This document shows, piece after piece, positions 33,128 to 40,362 of a DNA stretch of 64,000 nucleotides. Both the position numbers and the translations under genes were made by a program. Position 1 is the stretch's first letter, and every line of letters begins with the position of its first letter. A model generated the notes under the pieces. The model worked only from the letters and a program-made list of their open reading frames with translations. It did no database searches and had not been told where the DNA came from. Source of the DNA: Actinospica sp035552695. Lineage in GTDB: Bacteria; Actinomycetota; Actinomycetes; Streptomycetales; Catenulisporaceae. The stretch covers positions 1 to 64,000 of the forward strand of contig NZ_DASZKT010000009.1 in the NCBI RefSeq assembly GCF_035552695.1, in the 5' to 3' direction.

Positions 33128-33913
33128 GTGTTATACGGCTTGCTCAAGCGTGGTCTGCTCGGCCCGGCATTGCACGTCGTGTTCCGGCCGCAGGCGGAGG
33201 GGGTCGAGCACATCCCGGAGTCCGGCCCGGTGCTGCTGGTGGCCAACCACCAGTCCTTCTCCGACTCCATCTTCATGCCGCTGCTCACGCCCCGGCCGGT
33301 GAAGTTCCTGGCGAAGGCTGAATACTTCAGCGGCCCCGGGGTCAAGGGCTGGCTCTCGGCGGGCTTCTTCAAGGGGGTCGGCTCGGTGCCGATCGACCGC
33401 GCCGGGGCCCGGGCCGCGGACGCCGCGATCAAGACCGCGCTGCGGCTGCTTGACCAGGGCCAGATCGTCGGGCTCTACCCGGAGGGCACCCGCTCGCCGG
33501 ACGGGCGGCTGTACAAGGGCCGCACCGGGGCCGCGCGCATCGCCCTGACCGCGCGCTGCCCCGTGGTGCCCTGCGCGATCTCCGGCACCGAGAAGGTGCA
33601 GCCCACCGGGAAGATGCTGCCGAAGGTGCATCCGGTCACCGTCACCTTCGGGCCGCCGCTGGACTTCTCCCGCTACGCCGGCGAGCTCTGGGACGCGGTG
33701 CAGGACACCGAGCACGAACACACCGTGCTGCGCGCGATCACCGACGAGATAATGCACACCCTGGTGACGATGACCGGCCGCGAATACGTCGACCGCTACG
33801 CCTCCGACGTGAAGAAGAAGGCCCCCGCCGCCGCACCCCTCGAGCAAGCGACCGACGATCAGGCCGCGGCCGCCGGCAGCGCCGAGGCGCCGGAGCCGTC
33901 CAGCAGGATCTGA
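33128..33913 (+). CDS. plsC: 1-acyl-sn-glycerol-3-phosphate acyltransferase
   Basis: A 261-residue acyltransferase with the HX4D catalytic motif (VANHQSFSDS), the FLAKAEYF and FIKGVGSVPIDR-type region (FFKGVGSVPIDR), and the substrate motif LYPEGTRSPDG followed by VVPCAI. It makes phosphatidic acid from lysophosphatidic acid at the membrane. GTG 33128 follows GGAGG with a short 4-base gap. The last 55 bases overlap the convergent ribA gene. Confidence 0.9.
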   Translation: MLYGLLKRGLLGPALHVVFRPQAEGVEHIPESGPVLLVANHQSFSDSIFMPLLTPRPVKFLAKAEYFSGPGVKGWLSAGFFKGVGSVPIDRAGARAADAAIKTALRLLDQGQIVGLYPEGTRSPDGRLYKGRTGAARIALTARCPVVPCAISGTEKVQPTGKMLPKVHPVTVTFGPPLDFSRYAGELWDAVQDTEHEHTVLRAITDEIMHTLVTMTGREYVDRYASDVKKKAPAAAPLEQATDDQAAAAGSAEAPEPSSRI

Positions 33914-34518
33914 TGCCCCGTCACGTTCACCTTCGCCTGCAGGTAGCGCAGGTTGGTGGGCGTGACGAAGACGCCGGTGGGCACCTTGCGCTGGATCTCG
34001 ATGCCGTGCGCGGTCAGCTGCTTGGCCTTGTCCGGGTTGTTCGACAGCAGCTCGATCCGGCGCGCGCCGAGCGTGGTCAGCATCTGCGCGGCGGCCGTGT
34101 AGTCGCGGCCGTCCGAGGGCAGCCCGAGCGCCTCGTTCGCCTCGTAGGTGTTCAGGCCCTGGTCCTGCAGCGCGTACGCGTCCAGCTTGTTGTACAGGCC
34201 GATGCCGCGGCCCTCCTGGCGCAGGTAGATCAGGTAGCCGCCGGCCTGCGAGATCTTCTCCGCCGCGTCGCGCAGCTGCGGCCCGCAGTCGCAGCGCGCC
34301 GAGCCGAAGACGTCCCCGGTCAGGCACTCCGAGTGCAGCCGGACCAGCGGCGCGCTCGTATGTTTGTAGTCGCCGAGCCCCAGGGCTATGTGCTCCTGCC
34401 CGTCGACCAGCCCCTCGAAGGTGAACACCTGTGCATCGACGCGGAAGCCGTCGGAGAACCGAAGCGGGATCCGCACCGAGGTGCGCACCGAGGCCGGTGC
34501 GAGAGAGGCGTTGCTCAT
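33859..34518 (-). CDS. ribA: GTP cyclohydrolase II
   Basis: A 219-residue stand-alone GTP cyclohydrolase II, the first enzyme of riboflavin synthesis. The zinc ligands are in the SECLTGDVFGSARCDCG segment (C-x10-C-x-C). The YLRQEGRGIGLYNKL and LGLPSDGRDY blocks carry GTP contacts. It is not fused to a RibB domain. ATG 34518 has AGGAG 7 bases upstream. No FMN riboswitch is visible before it. The C-terminal Ala/Ser-rich tail is encoded in the 55-base overlap with plsC. Confidence 0.94.
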   Translation of the reverse strand: MSNASLAPASVRTSVRIPLRFSDGFRVDAQVFTFEGLVDGQEHIALGLGDYKHTSAPLVRLHSECLTGDVFGSARCDCGPQLRDAAEKISQAGGYLIYLRQEGRGIGLYNKLDAYALQDQGLNTYEANEALGLPSDGRDYTAAAQMLTTLGARRIELLSNNPDKAKQLTAHGIEIQRKVPTGVFVTPTNLRYLQAKVNVTGHQILLDGSGASALPAAAA

Positions 34519-34835
34519 CCTTGTCTCCTGAGACTCGTGAGGACCTTCGTACTGGCGGTTCTCCGCATTGAACGATCGAGGACCCCCGGCAATTCCCCAG
34601 CGGGCCGCGGCCGGTTGGTGTTCATCCGCACGTAACCGGTCCGCGATACGGGCGGGGCATCCGAAACCCATCGGTAACCGGTAAGTTGGGGGTCGAGGTC
34701 GGTGACCGTAGGGAGTGCCTGATCGGTCCGTGGGCAACGGCGCCCCACCTCGACCCCACAGTCAACGGCTTTCAACTGCCTGTGCGGGCCGGTGCGGCGG
34801 CTCACGGCACACGCAAAGATTACCCAAGGAGCAAC
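34519..34835. other. 317-base divergent intergenic region between ribA and PFK
   Basis: No gene is seen. It holds two copies of GTAACCGGT (34632-34640 and 34674-34682), 42 bases apart, which is four helical turns. It also holds an 11-bp complementary pair (34689-34699 with 34747-34757) enclosing 47 bases with smaller internal stems. The AAGGAG site for the PFK gene is at the right end. Promoters for both genes should be here but were not pinned down. Confidence 0.6.
34689..34757 (+). ncRNA. Possible structured 5' leader of the PFK gene
   Basis: The outer arms GGGGTCGAGGT and ACCTCGACCCC pair perfectly. Inside are CGG-TGA-CCG and CCGT-GGGCA-ACGG small stems and a GGG/CCC pair, giving a multi-branch shape. 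It does not match a riboswitch class I know. It could also be only a DNA inverted repeat. Confidence 0.3.
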
Positions 34836-35861
34836 ATGCGCGTCGGAGTGCTCACCGGCGGGGGCGACTGCCCCGGTCTCAACGCCGTCATCCGGGCGGT
34901 GGTCCGCAAGGGCGTCCAGCAGTACGGCTACGAGTTCGTGGGCTTCCGCGACGGCTGGCGCGGACCGCTCGAGGGCCTGACCAGGACGCTCGATGTCAAG
35001 GCCGTGCGTGGCATCCTGCCCCGCGGCGGCACCATCCTCGGCTCCTCCCGCACCAACCCGGTCAAGATCGAGGGCGGCGTGGAGCGGATCAAGGAGAACC
35101 TGGCGAACCTCGGGGTGGACGCCCTGATCGCCATCGGCGGCGAGGACACGCTCGGCGTGGCCACCGCCCTGCACGGCCAGGGCGTGCAGGTGGTCGGCGT
35201 GCCGAAGACCATCGACAACGACCTGAACGCCACCGACTACACCTTCGGCTTCGACACCGCGGTGACCATCGCCACCGAGGCGATCGACCGGCTGCACACC
35301 ACGGCCGAGTCGCACCACCGGGTGCTGGTCATCGAGGTCATGGGCCGGCACGCGGGCTGGATCGCGCTGCACTCCGGCATCGCCGGCGGCGCCAACGTCA
35401 TCCTCATCCCCGAGCAGAAGTACGACATCGAGCAGGTCTGCGACTGGGTCGAGTCCCGCTTCAAGTCCGAGTACGCGCCGATCGTCGTGGTCTCCGAGGG
35501 CGCGACCCCGAAGGAGGGCGACGAGATCCTGCTCAACCAGGAGGTCGACTCCTTCGGCCACGTCCGCCTCGGCGGCGTCGGCGAGCGGCTCGCCGCGGAG
35601 ATCGAGAAGCGCACCGGCAAGGAGTCGCGCACCACGGTGCTCGGCCACGTGCAGCGCGGCGGCACCCCGACCCCGCGGGACCGCTGGCTGGCCACCCGCT
35701 TCGGCCTGCACGCGATCGACGCGGTCAAGGACGGCGACTGGGGCAAGATGGTCGCGCTGCAGGGCACGGACATCGTCCGGGTGCCGCTGAGCGCCGCCAC
35801 CACCGAGCTCAAGACCGTCCCGATCAGCCTCTACGAGGAGGCCAAGGTCCTGTTCGGCTGA
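34836..35861 (+). CDS. pfp: 6-phosphofructokinase, probably PPi-dependent
   Basis: A 341-residue phosphofructokinase (MRVGVLTGGGDCPGLNAVIRAVV). The phosphoryl-donor site reads GGEDT, with Asp at the position that is Gly in ATP enzymes. The TIDND catalytic motif is preceded by PK, with Lys in place of Gly. Both are hallmarks of pyrophosphate-dependent enzymes such as that of Amycolatopsis methanolica; Streptomyces ATP-type enzymes have GGEGT (from memory). A PPi enzyme works reversibly in glycolysis and gluconeogenesis. ATG 34836 follows AAGGAG. Confidence 0.88.
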   Translation: MRVGVLTGGGDCPGLNAVIRAVVRKGVQQYGYEFVGFRDGWRGPLEGLTRTLDVKAVRGILPRGGTILGSSRTNPVKIEGGVERIKENLANLGVDALIAIGGEDTLGVATALHGQGVQVVGVPKTIDNDLNATDYTFGFDTAVTIATEAIDRLHTTAESHHRVLVIEVMGRHAGWIALHSGIAGGANVILIPEQKYDIEQVCDWVESRFKSEYAPIVVVSEGATPKEGDEILLNQEVDSFGHVRLGGVGERLAAEIEKRTGKESRTTVLGHVQRGGTPTPRDRWLATRFGLHAIDAVKDGDWGKMVALQGTDIVRVPLSAATTELKTVPISLYEEAKVLFG

Positions 35862-35877
35862 GCCGACCCGGTACTCG

Positions 35878-35907
35878 AGCGGGCCCCCGCGGACGCGGGG
35901 GCCCGCT
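35878..35907. terminator. Terminator between PFK and anthranilate synthase
   Basis: 13-bp perfect stem (35878-35890 and 35895-35907) with a GGAC loop, placed between two convergent gene ends (35861 and 35915). Confidence 0.82.
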
Positions 35908-35914
35908 GTCTCGT

Positions 35915-37717
35915 TCACTGCGGCAGCAGCCGGACCAGCTCCCGCCGCAGGATCGCCAGCCCGTCCCTGGTCAGCACGGATTCCGGGTGGAACTGCAGGC
36001 CGGTGTAGTGCGGTCCGCGCAGCGCCGCGAGCTCGGGCCCGTCGTGCGCGAGCTCCCAGTCGCCTGGAGCGCTCGGCGCGAGGACGGCGTACGAGTTGTA
36101 GTACCCCAGCGCCTCGGTCCGCCCGAACAGCCCGACCGGGATCTGCGCGCCCTGGTTCGGCGTCGGCCTTCGGTGCAGTTCAAGGCCGAGTTCGGCGCAG
36201 ATCAGCTGGTGGCCGAGGCAGATGCCGAGCGTGGGACGCCGCTCGTCGAGCAACTGCCGGGCGAACGCGCGTCCGGCGAGCATCTTCGTGTTCCGCGGGT
36301 CGCGCGGGTCGCCGGGCCCGGGGCCGAGCACCACCAAGTCGTAGCCGTCGGTGCCGGTCACGGCGTCGTAGGGCAGTCTCGTGACCGCGAGGCCGAGGCT
36401 GCGCAGCTGGACCGCGAGCATCGAGGTGAACGCGTCCTCGTTGTCGATGATCAGCACGCTGCGTCCGGCCAGCTCCGGCGCCGCGAGCTCGCCCGGCGCG
36501 TGGTACGCGGCCCACGCGGGGGAGAGGCGGTCGTTGCGGGACGCGAGCGCCGCCCGGATCTCCGGATCCTCGGCCCAGCGGCTGGACGCCGCGGCGGGCG
36601 CCTCCGTCTGATCGGTGACGCCGAAGGCCTTCAACACTCCAGCCGCCTTCGCGTGCGTCTCCAGCACCTCGCCGTACGGGTCCGAGCCGCGCACGAGCGT
36701 CGCCCCGACCGGCACCCGCACCGAGCCGTCCGCCGGATCCAGGTACGCCACGCGCAGCATCAGCGGCGCGTCCATGGTCTGATTCCCCCGCTCGTCCCGC
36801 CCGATCAGCGCCGCGACACCGCCGTAGTAGCCTCGGCCCGAGACCTCGTGTCGCCTGATCACGCGGAAGGCGTTGCGGATCGGCGAGCCGGTCGCGGTCG
36901 GGGCGAACATCGTCGCGCGCAGGATCTCGCGTGCGTCCATCGTCGTATGGGCCCTGATGTAGTACTCGGTGTGCGCGAGGTTGGCCATCTCCTTGAGGTA
37001 CGGACCGTCGATCACCCCGCCCTGGTCGCCGACCTCCGCCAGCATCTTCAGCTCCTCGTCGACCACCATCGCGAGCTCGTCGCGCTCCTTCGGGTCGTTG
37101 AGGAACGCCAGGAGTTCCTCGCGGGTGACCGAGCTCGGCGGCCGGCGCAGCGTGCCGCTGATCGGATTCATCGTGCAGACACCCGATTCGAGCGACACGT
37201 GCCGCTCGGGCGTCGCACCGACCATGATCGCGTCGCCGGTGTGCACCAGGAAGGTCCAGTACGCATTGCGTTCCTGGACAAGCAGATTGCGGAACGCGGC
37301 GAATGCGGTGGCGGCAGCGTCCTCGCAGTGCCCGACGAACGTTCTCCGAAGCACGAAGTTCGAGCCCTCGCCGGTGCCGATCTCCTCGTCGAGGACCGTT
37401 TTCACCTGCCGCGCGTACGTGTCGTCATCCACGTCGAATCCGCCATCCCGGATTCGCGCGTCTCCGGACGGCAACTCGTCGATGCGGATCGTCTCCCGCC
37501 GTTCCACGATCAGCGCACGCAGCGGAGTCGCGTCGTCGTGGCATTCGTCGCCGCGTTCGAGAAGCTGGCGATACGGCACGAGCGCGAGCAGTTCGCCGCC
37601 CTCGTCCTCGACGCGCGGCAGATCGGCGAGCCGCTCGTACGTCTCGACGCGGCCGCGGAGCAGCTCGAGCCCGTCGTGTCTGCGGATCAGGGCGTAGGGC
37701 GGGACCAGTCGTTCCAT
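35915..37717 (-). CDS. trpEG: Anthranilate synthase, fused TrpE-TrpG
   Basis: The 600-residue fusion makes anthranilate from chorismate and glutamine. The chorismate-binding part spans about 90-370 (NPISGTLRR; DELAMVVDEELKML; FAPTATGSPIRNAFRVI; GYYGGVAALIG). The glutaminase part spans about 410-600 with catalytic Cys500 in GICLGHQL and His577/Glu579 in FHPES. PhzE-type ADIC synthases share this layout, but the Trp-codon leader upstream points to tryptophan synthesis. ATG 37717 follows an AAGGA site. It is transcribed through an attenuator. Confidence 0.92.
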   Translation of the reverse strand: MERLVPPYALIRRHDGLELLRGRVETYERLADLPRVEDEGGELLALVPYRQLLERGDECHDDATPLRALIVERRETIRIDELPSGDARIRDGGFDVDDDTYARQVKTVLDEEIGTGEGSNFVLRRTFVGHCEDAAATAFAAFRNLLVQERNAYWTFLVHTGDAIMVGATPERHVSLESGVCTMNPISGTLRRPPSSVTREELLAFLNDPKERDELAMVVDEELKMLAEVGDQGGVIDGPYLKEMANLAHTEYYIRAHTTMDAREILRATMFAPTATGSPIRNAFRVIRRHEVSGRGYYGGVAALIGRDERGNQTMDAPLMLRVAYLDPADGSVRVPVGATLVRGSDPYGEVLETHAKAAGVLKAFGVTDQTEAPAAASSRWAEDPEIRAALASRNDRLSPAWAAYHAPGELAAPELAGRSVLIIDNEDAFTSMLAVQLRSLGLAVTRLPYDAVTGTDGYDLVVLGPGPGDPRDPRNTKMLAGRAFARQLLDERRPTLGICLGHQLICAELGLELHRRPTPNQGAQIPVGLFGRTEALGYYNSYAVLAPSAPGDWELAHDGPELAALRGPHYTGLQFHPESVLTRDGLAILRRELVRLLPQ

Positions 37718-37785
37718 TGCGGTGTCCTTCGGCTGTGGCTGCGGGTCACCGCAGGTCTGGCCCGGAACACGCCTGGAAACAGCGA

Positions 37786-37809
37786 ACCGGCCGCCTGACG
37801 GCGGCCGGT
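37786..37809 (-). terminator. Attenuator hairpin of the trp leader
   Basis: 10-bp perfect GC-rich stem (37786-37795 and 37800-37809) with a TGAC loop, located between the trpL stop and the trpEG start. Flanking GCGA/TCGC bases can extend it. A downstream run TCGCTGTTT on the minus strand gives a partial U tract. It fits the terminator of a ribosome-controlled attenuator. Confidence 0.8.
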
Positions 37810-37834
37810 CGCGTTGTCTGGGGAAGCAGCGCGC

Positions 37835-37894
37835 TCAGTGGTCCGCCGGGGTCACCGGCCACCACCACTGGTTCTTCGGGAGCGCGAGCTTCAT
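37835..37894 (-). CDS. trpL: trp leader peptide with three consecutive Trp codons
   Basis: A 19-codon ORF, MKLALPKNQWWWPVTPADH, with three TGG codons in a row. It starts at ATG 37894 and ends 26 bases before the attenuator hairpin. A TACAGT -10 element (37902-37907) lies 7 bases upstream of the ATG, so the leader is probably made from a leaderless transcript. Stalling at the Trp codons when charged tRNA-Trp is scarce should favour an antiterminator and expression of trpEG. The region around the Trp codons can form a pause hairpin with the end of the ORF. Confidence 0.88.
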   Translation of the reverse strand: MKLALPKNQWWWPVTPADH

Positions 37895-37933
37895 GAGCCC
37901 GACTGTAGCAGAGCTCGTCCCAGCCGTCCGGGG

Positions 37934-39400
37934 TTAGGCGCGGGCCACCTTCTTCGGCAGCAGGAAGGCCGAACCGAGCACCAGGATCACGATCCCGAGG
38001 CCCACGACCGAGGCGATCTCCATCGCGCTCACGAACGAGCCGACGCGGATTCCGCTGCCCAGCACCGAGAAGAAGATCGTGCCGAGCACGGTCGCGCCCA
38101 CCGCGTTGCCGAACTGCTGGGCCGTGGTCAGCACGCCGGCCGCCATGCCCGCCTTGTGCGGCTCGATGCCCGAGGAGAGCACCGCGCCGAGCATCGAGGG
38201 GATGGCCAGGCCGTTGCCCAGACCGATCACCACGCCGCCGGGGATCAGTTCGAGCGCGGTCACCGCGGAGCCCTGCCAGAGCAGCACGCCGATCGTGAGC
38301 GCCAGACCGAGCAGGCTCAGGCTGGCACCGAGCACGATCACCCGGTTGCCGATCCGCTCGGCGACCCGGCGGGCCAGCAGGAAGGAGCTGAGCGCGAACG
38401 CGACGCCGAGCGGGGCGAAGGCGAGCCCGGCGCGCAGCGGGGACAGGCCGAGACCGTCCTGCAGCAGCAGCGTCAGGCAGAGCATGAATCCGGCGAAGAA
38501 GGCCAGATAGCCGGCGGATATCACCATGCCCGCGGCGAAGACCCGCTCGCGCACCATGTTCGTGTCGAGGATGGGCTGGCCGTCACGAGCGTGCAGCCGG
38601 TGCTCGTAGCGCAGCGTGGCCAGCAGCACCGGCACGGCCGCGACCATCGCCACGAAGGTCCACAGCGGCCAGCCCTGCGAACGGCCGAGCGTGATCGGGA
38701 CGAGCACCAGCGCGAGCGCCAGCGAGATGCCGATCGCGCCGATCGGGTCCAGCTTGGGCCGGTGCGTCGGCTCGTGCTTCGGCAGCCAGCGGGCGCCGAG
38801 CGCCACGGCCGCGATGCCGATCGGCACGTTGATGAAGAAGATGGTGCGCCAGCCCCAGCCGAACAGGTTCGCGTCCAGCAGCACGCCGCCGAGCACCTGC
38901 CCCGCGACCGCGCCGATGCCGATCGTCGCGCCGAACGCGGACATCGCCCTCGCCCGCTCGTGCGGCGGGAACATGGTGTTGATGAGGGCCAGCACCTGGG
39001 GCACCATCAGCGCGGCCGTGCCGCCCTGCAGGATGCGGAAGGCGACCAGCGCCCAGCCGTTCGGCGCGAGGCCGCACAGCAGCGAGGCTATCGCGAACAG
39101 GCTCATCCCGATCACGAAAAGGCGCCGGTGTCCGTGCAGGTCACCGAGCCGTCCGCCGGTGATCAGGCCGCTGGCGTAGGCGAAGCCGTAGCCGCCGACG
39201 ATCAGCTCGAGGGCGGACTCGCCGGCGTGCAGGTCGTGCTGCAGCGAGGAGGCGGCGACGTTGACCACGAAGTAGTCGAACATGGCCATGAACATGGCGG
39301 TCAGGATGACCGGCAGAGCGCGCCAGCGGGCCGGATACGCGACGAACGCGGGCTGGCGGGCGGCGGTGTCGGCCGCGGTACGGGTTTCGGTGACGGACAC
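37934..39400 (-). CDS. MFS exporter, EmrB/QacA (DHA2) type, 14 helices
   Basis: A 488-residue drug:H+ antiporter. Motif A-like GGRLGDLHGHRR follows helix 2, and FDYFVVNVA in helix 1 carries the DHA2-type Asp. The central loop is near residue 215 and the Arg/Lys-rich end is typical. It starts at GTG 39398-39400 with GGAGAA upstream. It is divergent from a TetR gene, and a 22-bp palindrome lies in between, so induction by a toxic compound through that regulator is likely. The substrate is unknown. Confidence 0.9.
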   Translation of the reverse strand: MSVTETRTAADTAARQPAFVAYPARWRALPVILTAMFMAMFDYFVVNVAASSLQHDLHAGESALELIVGGYGFAYASGLITGGRLGDLHGHRRLFVIGMSLFAIASLLCGLAPNGWALVAFRILQGGTAALMVPQVLALINTMFPPHERARAMSAFGATIGIGAVAGQVLGGVLLDANLFGWGWRTIFFINVPIGIAAVALGARWLPKHEPTHRPKLDPIGAIGISLALALVLVPITLGRSQGWPLWTFVAMVAAVPVLLATLRYEHRLHARDGQPILDTNMVRERVFAAGMVISAGYLAFFAGFMLCLTLLLQDGLGLSPLRAGLAFAPLGVAFALSSFLLARRVAERIGNRVIVLGASLSLLGLALTIGVLLWQGSAVTALELIPGGVVIGLGNGLAIPSMLGAVLSSGIEPHKAGMAAGVLTTAQQFGNAVGATVLGTIFFSVLGSGIRVGSFVSAMEIASVVGLGIVILVLGSAFLLPKKVARA

Positions 39401-39567
39401 GTGGTTCTCCAGAATCGTCCGGCGAGCGTGACGGTTGCTGCGTGTGCTGCTTGGGTCCTGCGGATCCTGCGCGAAACGAAGCTGAGCTCGGGGTCGGAAA
39501 TCCGCGTGCGCTCCCTCGCGACCTGACGGATGATCCCCTTGAAGGCCGGTCGGGGCCCTGCGTAGGC

Positions 39568-39589
39568 CTCAACCAACCGGTTGGTTGAG
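39568..39589. promoter_or_regulatory. TetR operator, site 1 (perfect 22-bp palindrome)
   Basis: CTCAACCAACCGGTTGGTTGAG reads the same on both strands. It is placed in the MFS/TetR divergent region. A related site follows 46 bases downstream. Confidence 0.85.
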
Positions 39590-39614
39590 AATATTCCACG
39601 GCACGGGCTGGCTG

Positions 39615-39634
39615 TCAACTGACTAGTTGGTTAC
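39615..39634. promoter_or_regulatory. TetR operator, site 2 (imperfect), overlapping the tetR -10
   Basis: TCAACTGACTAGTTGGTTAC matches 14 of 20 positions of site 1. It covers part of the TACTAT -10 element (39632-39637) of the leaderless TetR gene, which suggests autorepression. Confidence 0.6.
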
Positions 39635-39643
39635 TATGGCCTC

Positions 39644-40225
39644 ATGGCCACGCGAGACGCTGAAGCAACCAAGGCGCGCATCTTCGAGGCGGCGACCGAG
39701 GAGTTCGCCGCGCACGGGATCGCCGGTGCCCGCGTCGACCGCATCGCGCAGAACGCCCAGGCCAACAAGCAGCTCATCTACGCCTACTTCGGCGACAAGA
39801 AGAAGCTGTTCTACAAGGTGCTGGACAAGACGCTGGTCCAGGTGGCCGAGATGGTCTCCACCGACATCACCGACCTCGACCGCTGGGTCGACGAGCACAT
39901 CGACTACCACCAGAAGCACCCCGAGCTCCTCAGGCTGCTGATGTGGGAGGCGCTCGAGGTCGAGGAGTCCGAGACCTGCCGCGGCGAGACCCGCGCCGAG
40001 CGCTACGCCGTGAAGGTGCAGAAGATCGCCGATGCCCAGGATCAGGGCCTGGCGCGCAAGGACATCCCGCCCACGTACATGCTGATGATGCTCATGAGCA
40101 TGATCAACTACGGCGTCATGCTGCCCCAGGTCAGGAACCTGGTCTTCGGCTCGGACTTCGACGCCGAGGCGCTGCGCCAGTGGACTAAGGACGCTGTCAA
40201 GCGCGTCGCGAAGGCCGCCGAATAG
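39644..40225 (+). CDS. TetR-family transcriptional regulator
   Basis: A 193-residue TetR protein with the N-terminal helix-turn-helix (ARIFEAATEEFAAHGIAGARVDRIAQNAQANKQLIYAYFGDKKKLF). The effector domain is helical and Met-rich near the end (MLMMLMSMINYGVMLPQ). It is leaderless, with -10 TACTAT 6 bases before ATG 39644. It is divergent from the MFS exporter and probably represses both through the two operator sites. Confidence 0.92.
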   Translation: MATRDAEATKARIFEAATEEFAAHGIAGARVDRIAQNAQANKQLIYAYFGDKKKLFYKVLDKTLVQVAEMVSTDITDLDRWVDEHIDYHQKHPELLRLLMWEALEVEESETCRGETRAERYAVKVQKIADAQDQGLARKDIPPTYMLMMLMSMINYGVMLPQVRNLVFGSDFDAEALRQWTKDAVKRVAKAAE

Positions 40226-40362
40226 CGGCGGGGTACTTCCGGATACGGTTCTCCGTCGCCCGAATACATCCGTCCGCTACGGAGATTTCACTTGCTGAGT
40301 CATGGGCATTGACTACGCTGCGCCCTGCCACGCACCATCCGACCCTCAAGGAACGGATCGTC

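Noticed and set aside
34519..34560. FMN riboswitch before ribA
   Set aside because: No conserved RFN blocks occur on the minus strand upstream of the start; an ordinary AGGAG site is present.
35915..37717. PhzE-type ADIC synthase (phenazine or other secondary metabolism)
   Set aside because: The layout alone would allow it, but the Trp-codon leader and attenuator and the absence of other phz-like genes favour anthranilate synthase.
34715..37798. A 1027-codon open frame on the plus strand
   Set aside because: It runs through PFK in another frame and antisense to trpEG. Its composition (Arg/Gly/His-rich, no domain) is a shadow of GC-rich codon bias.
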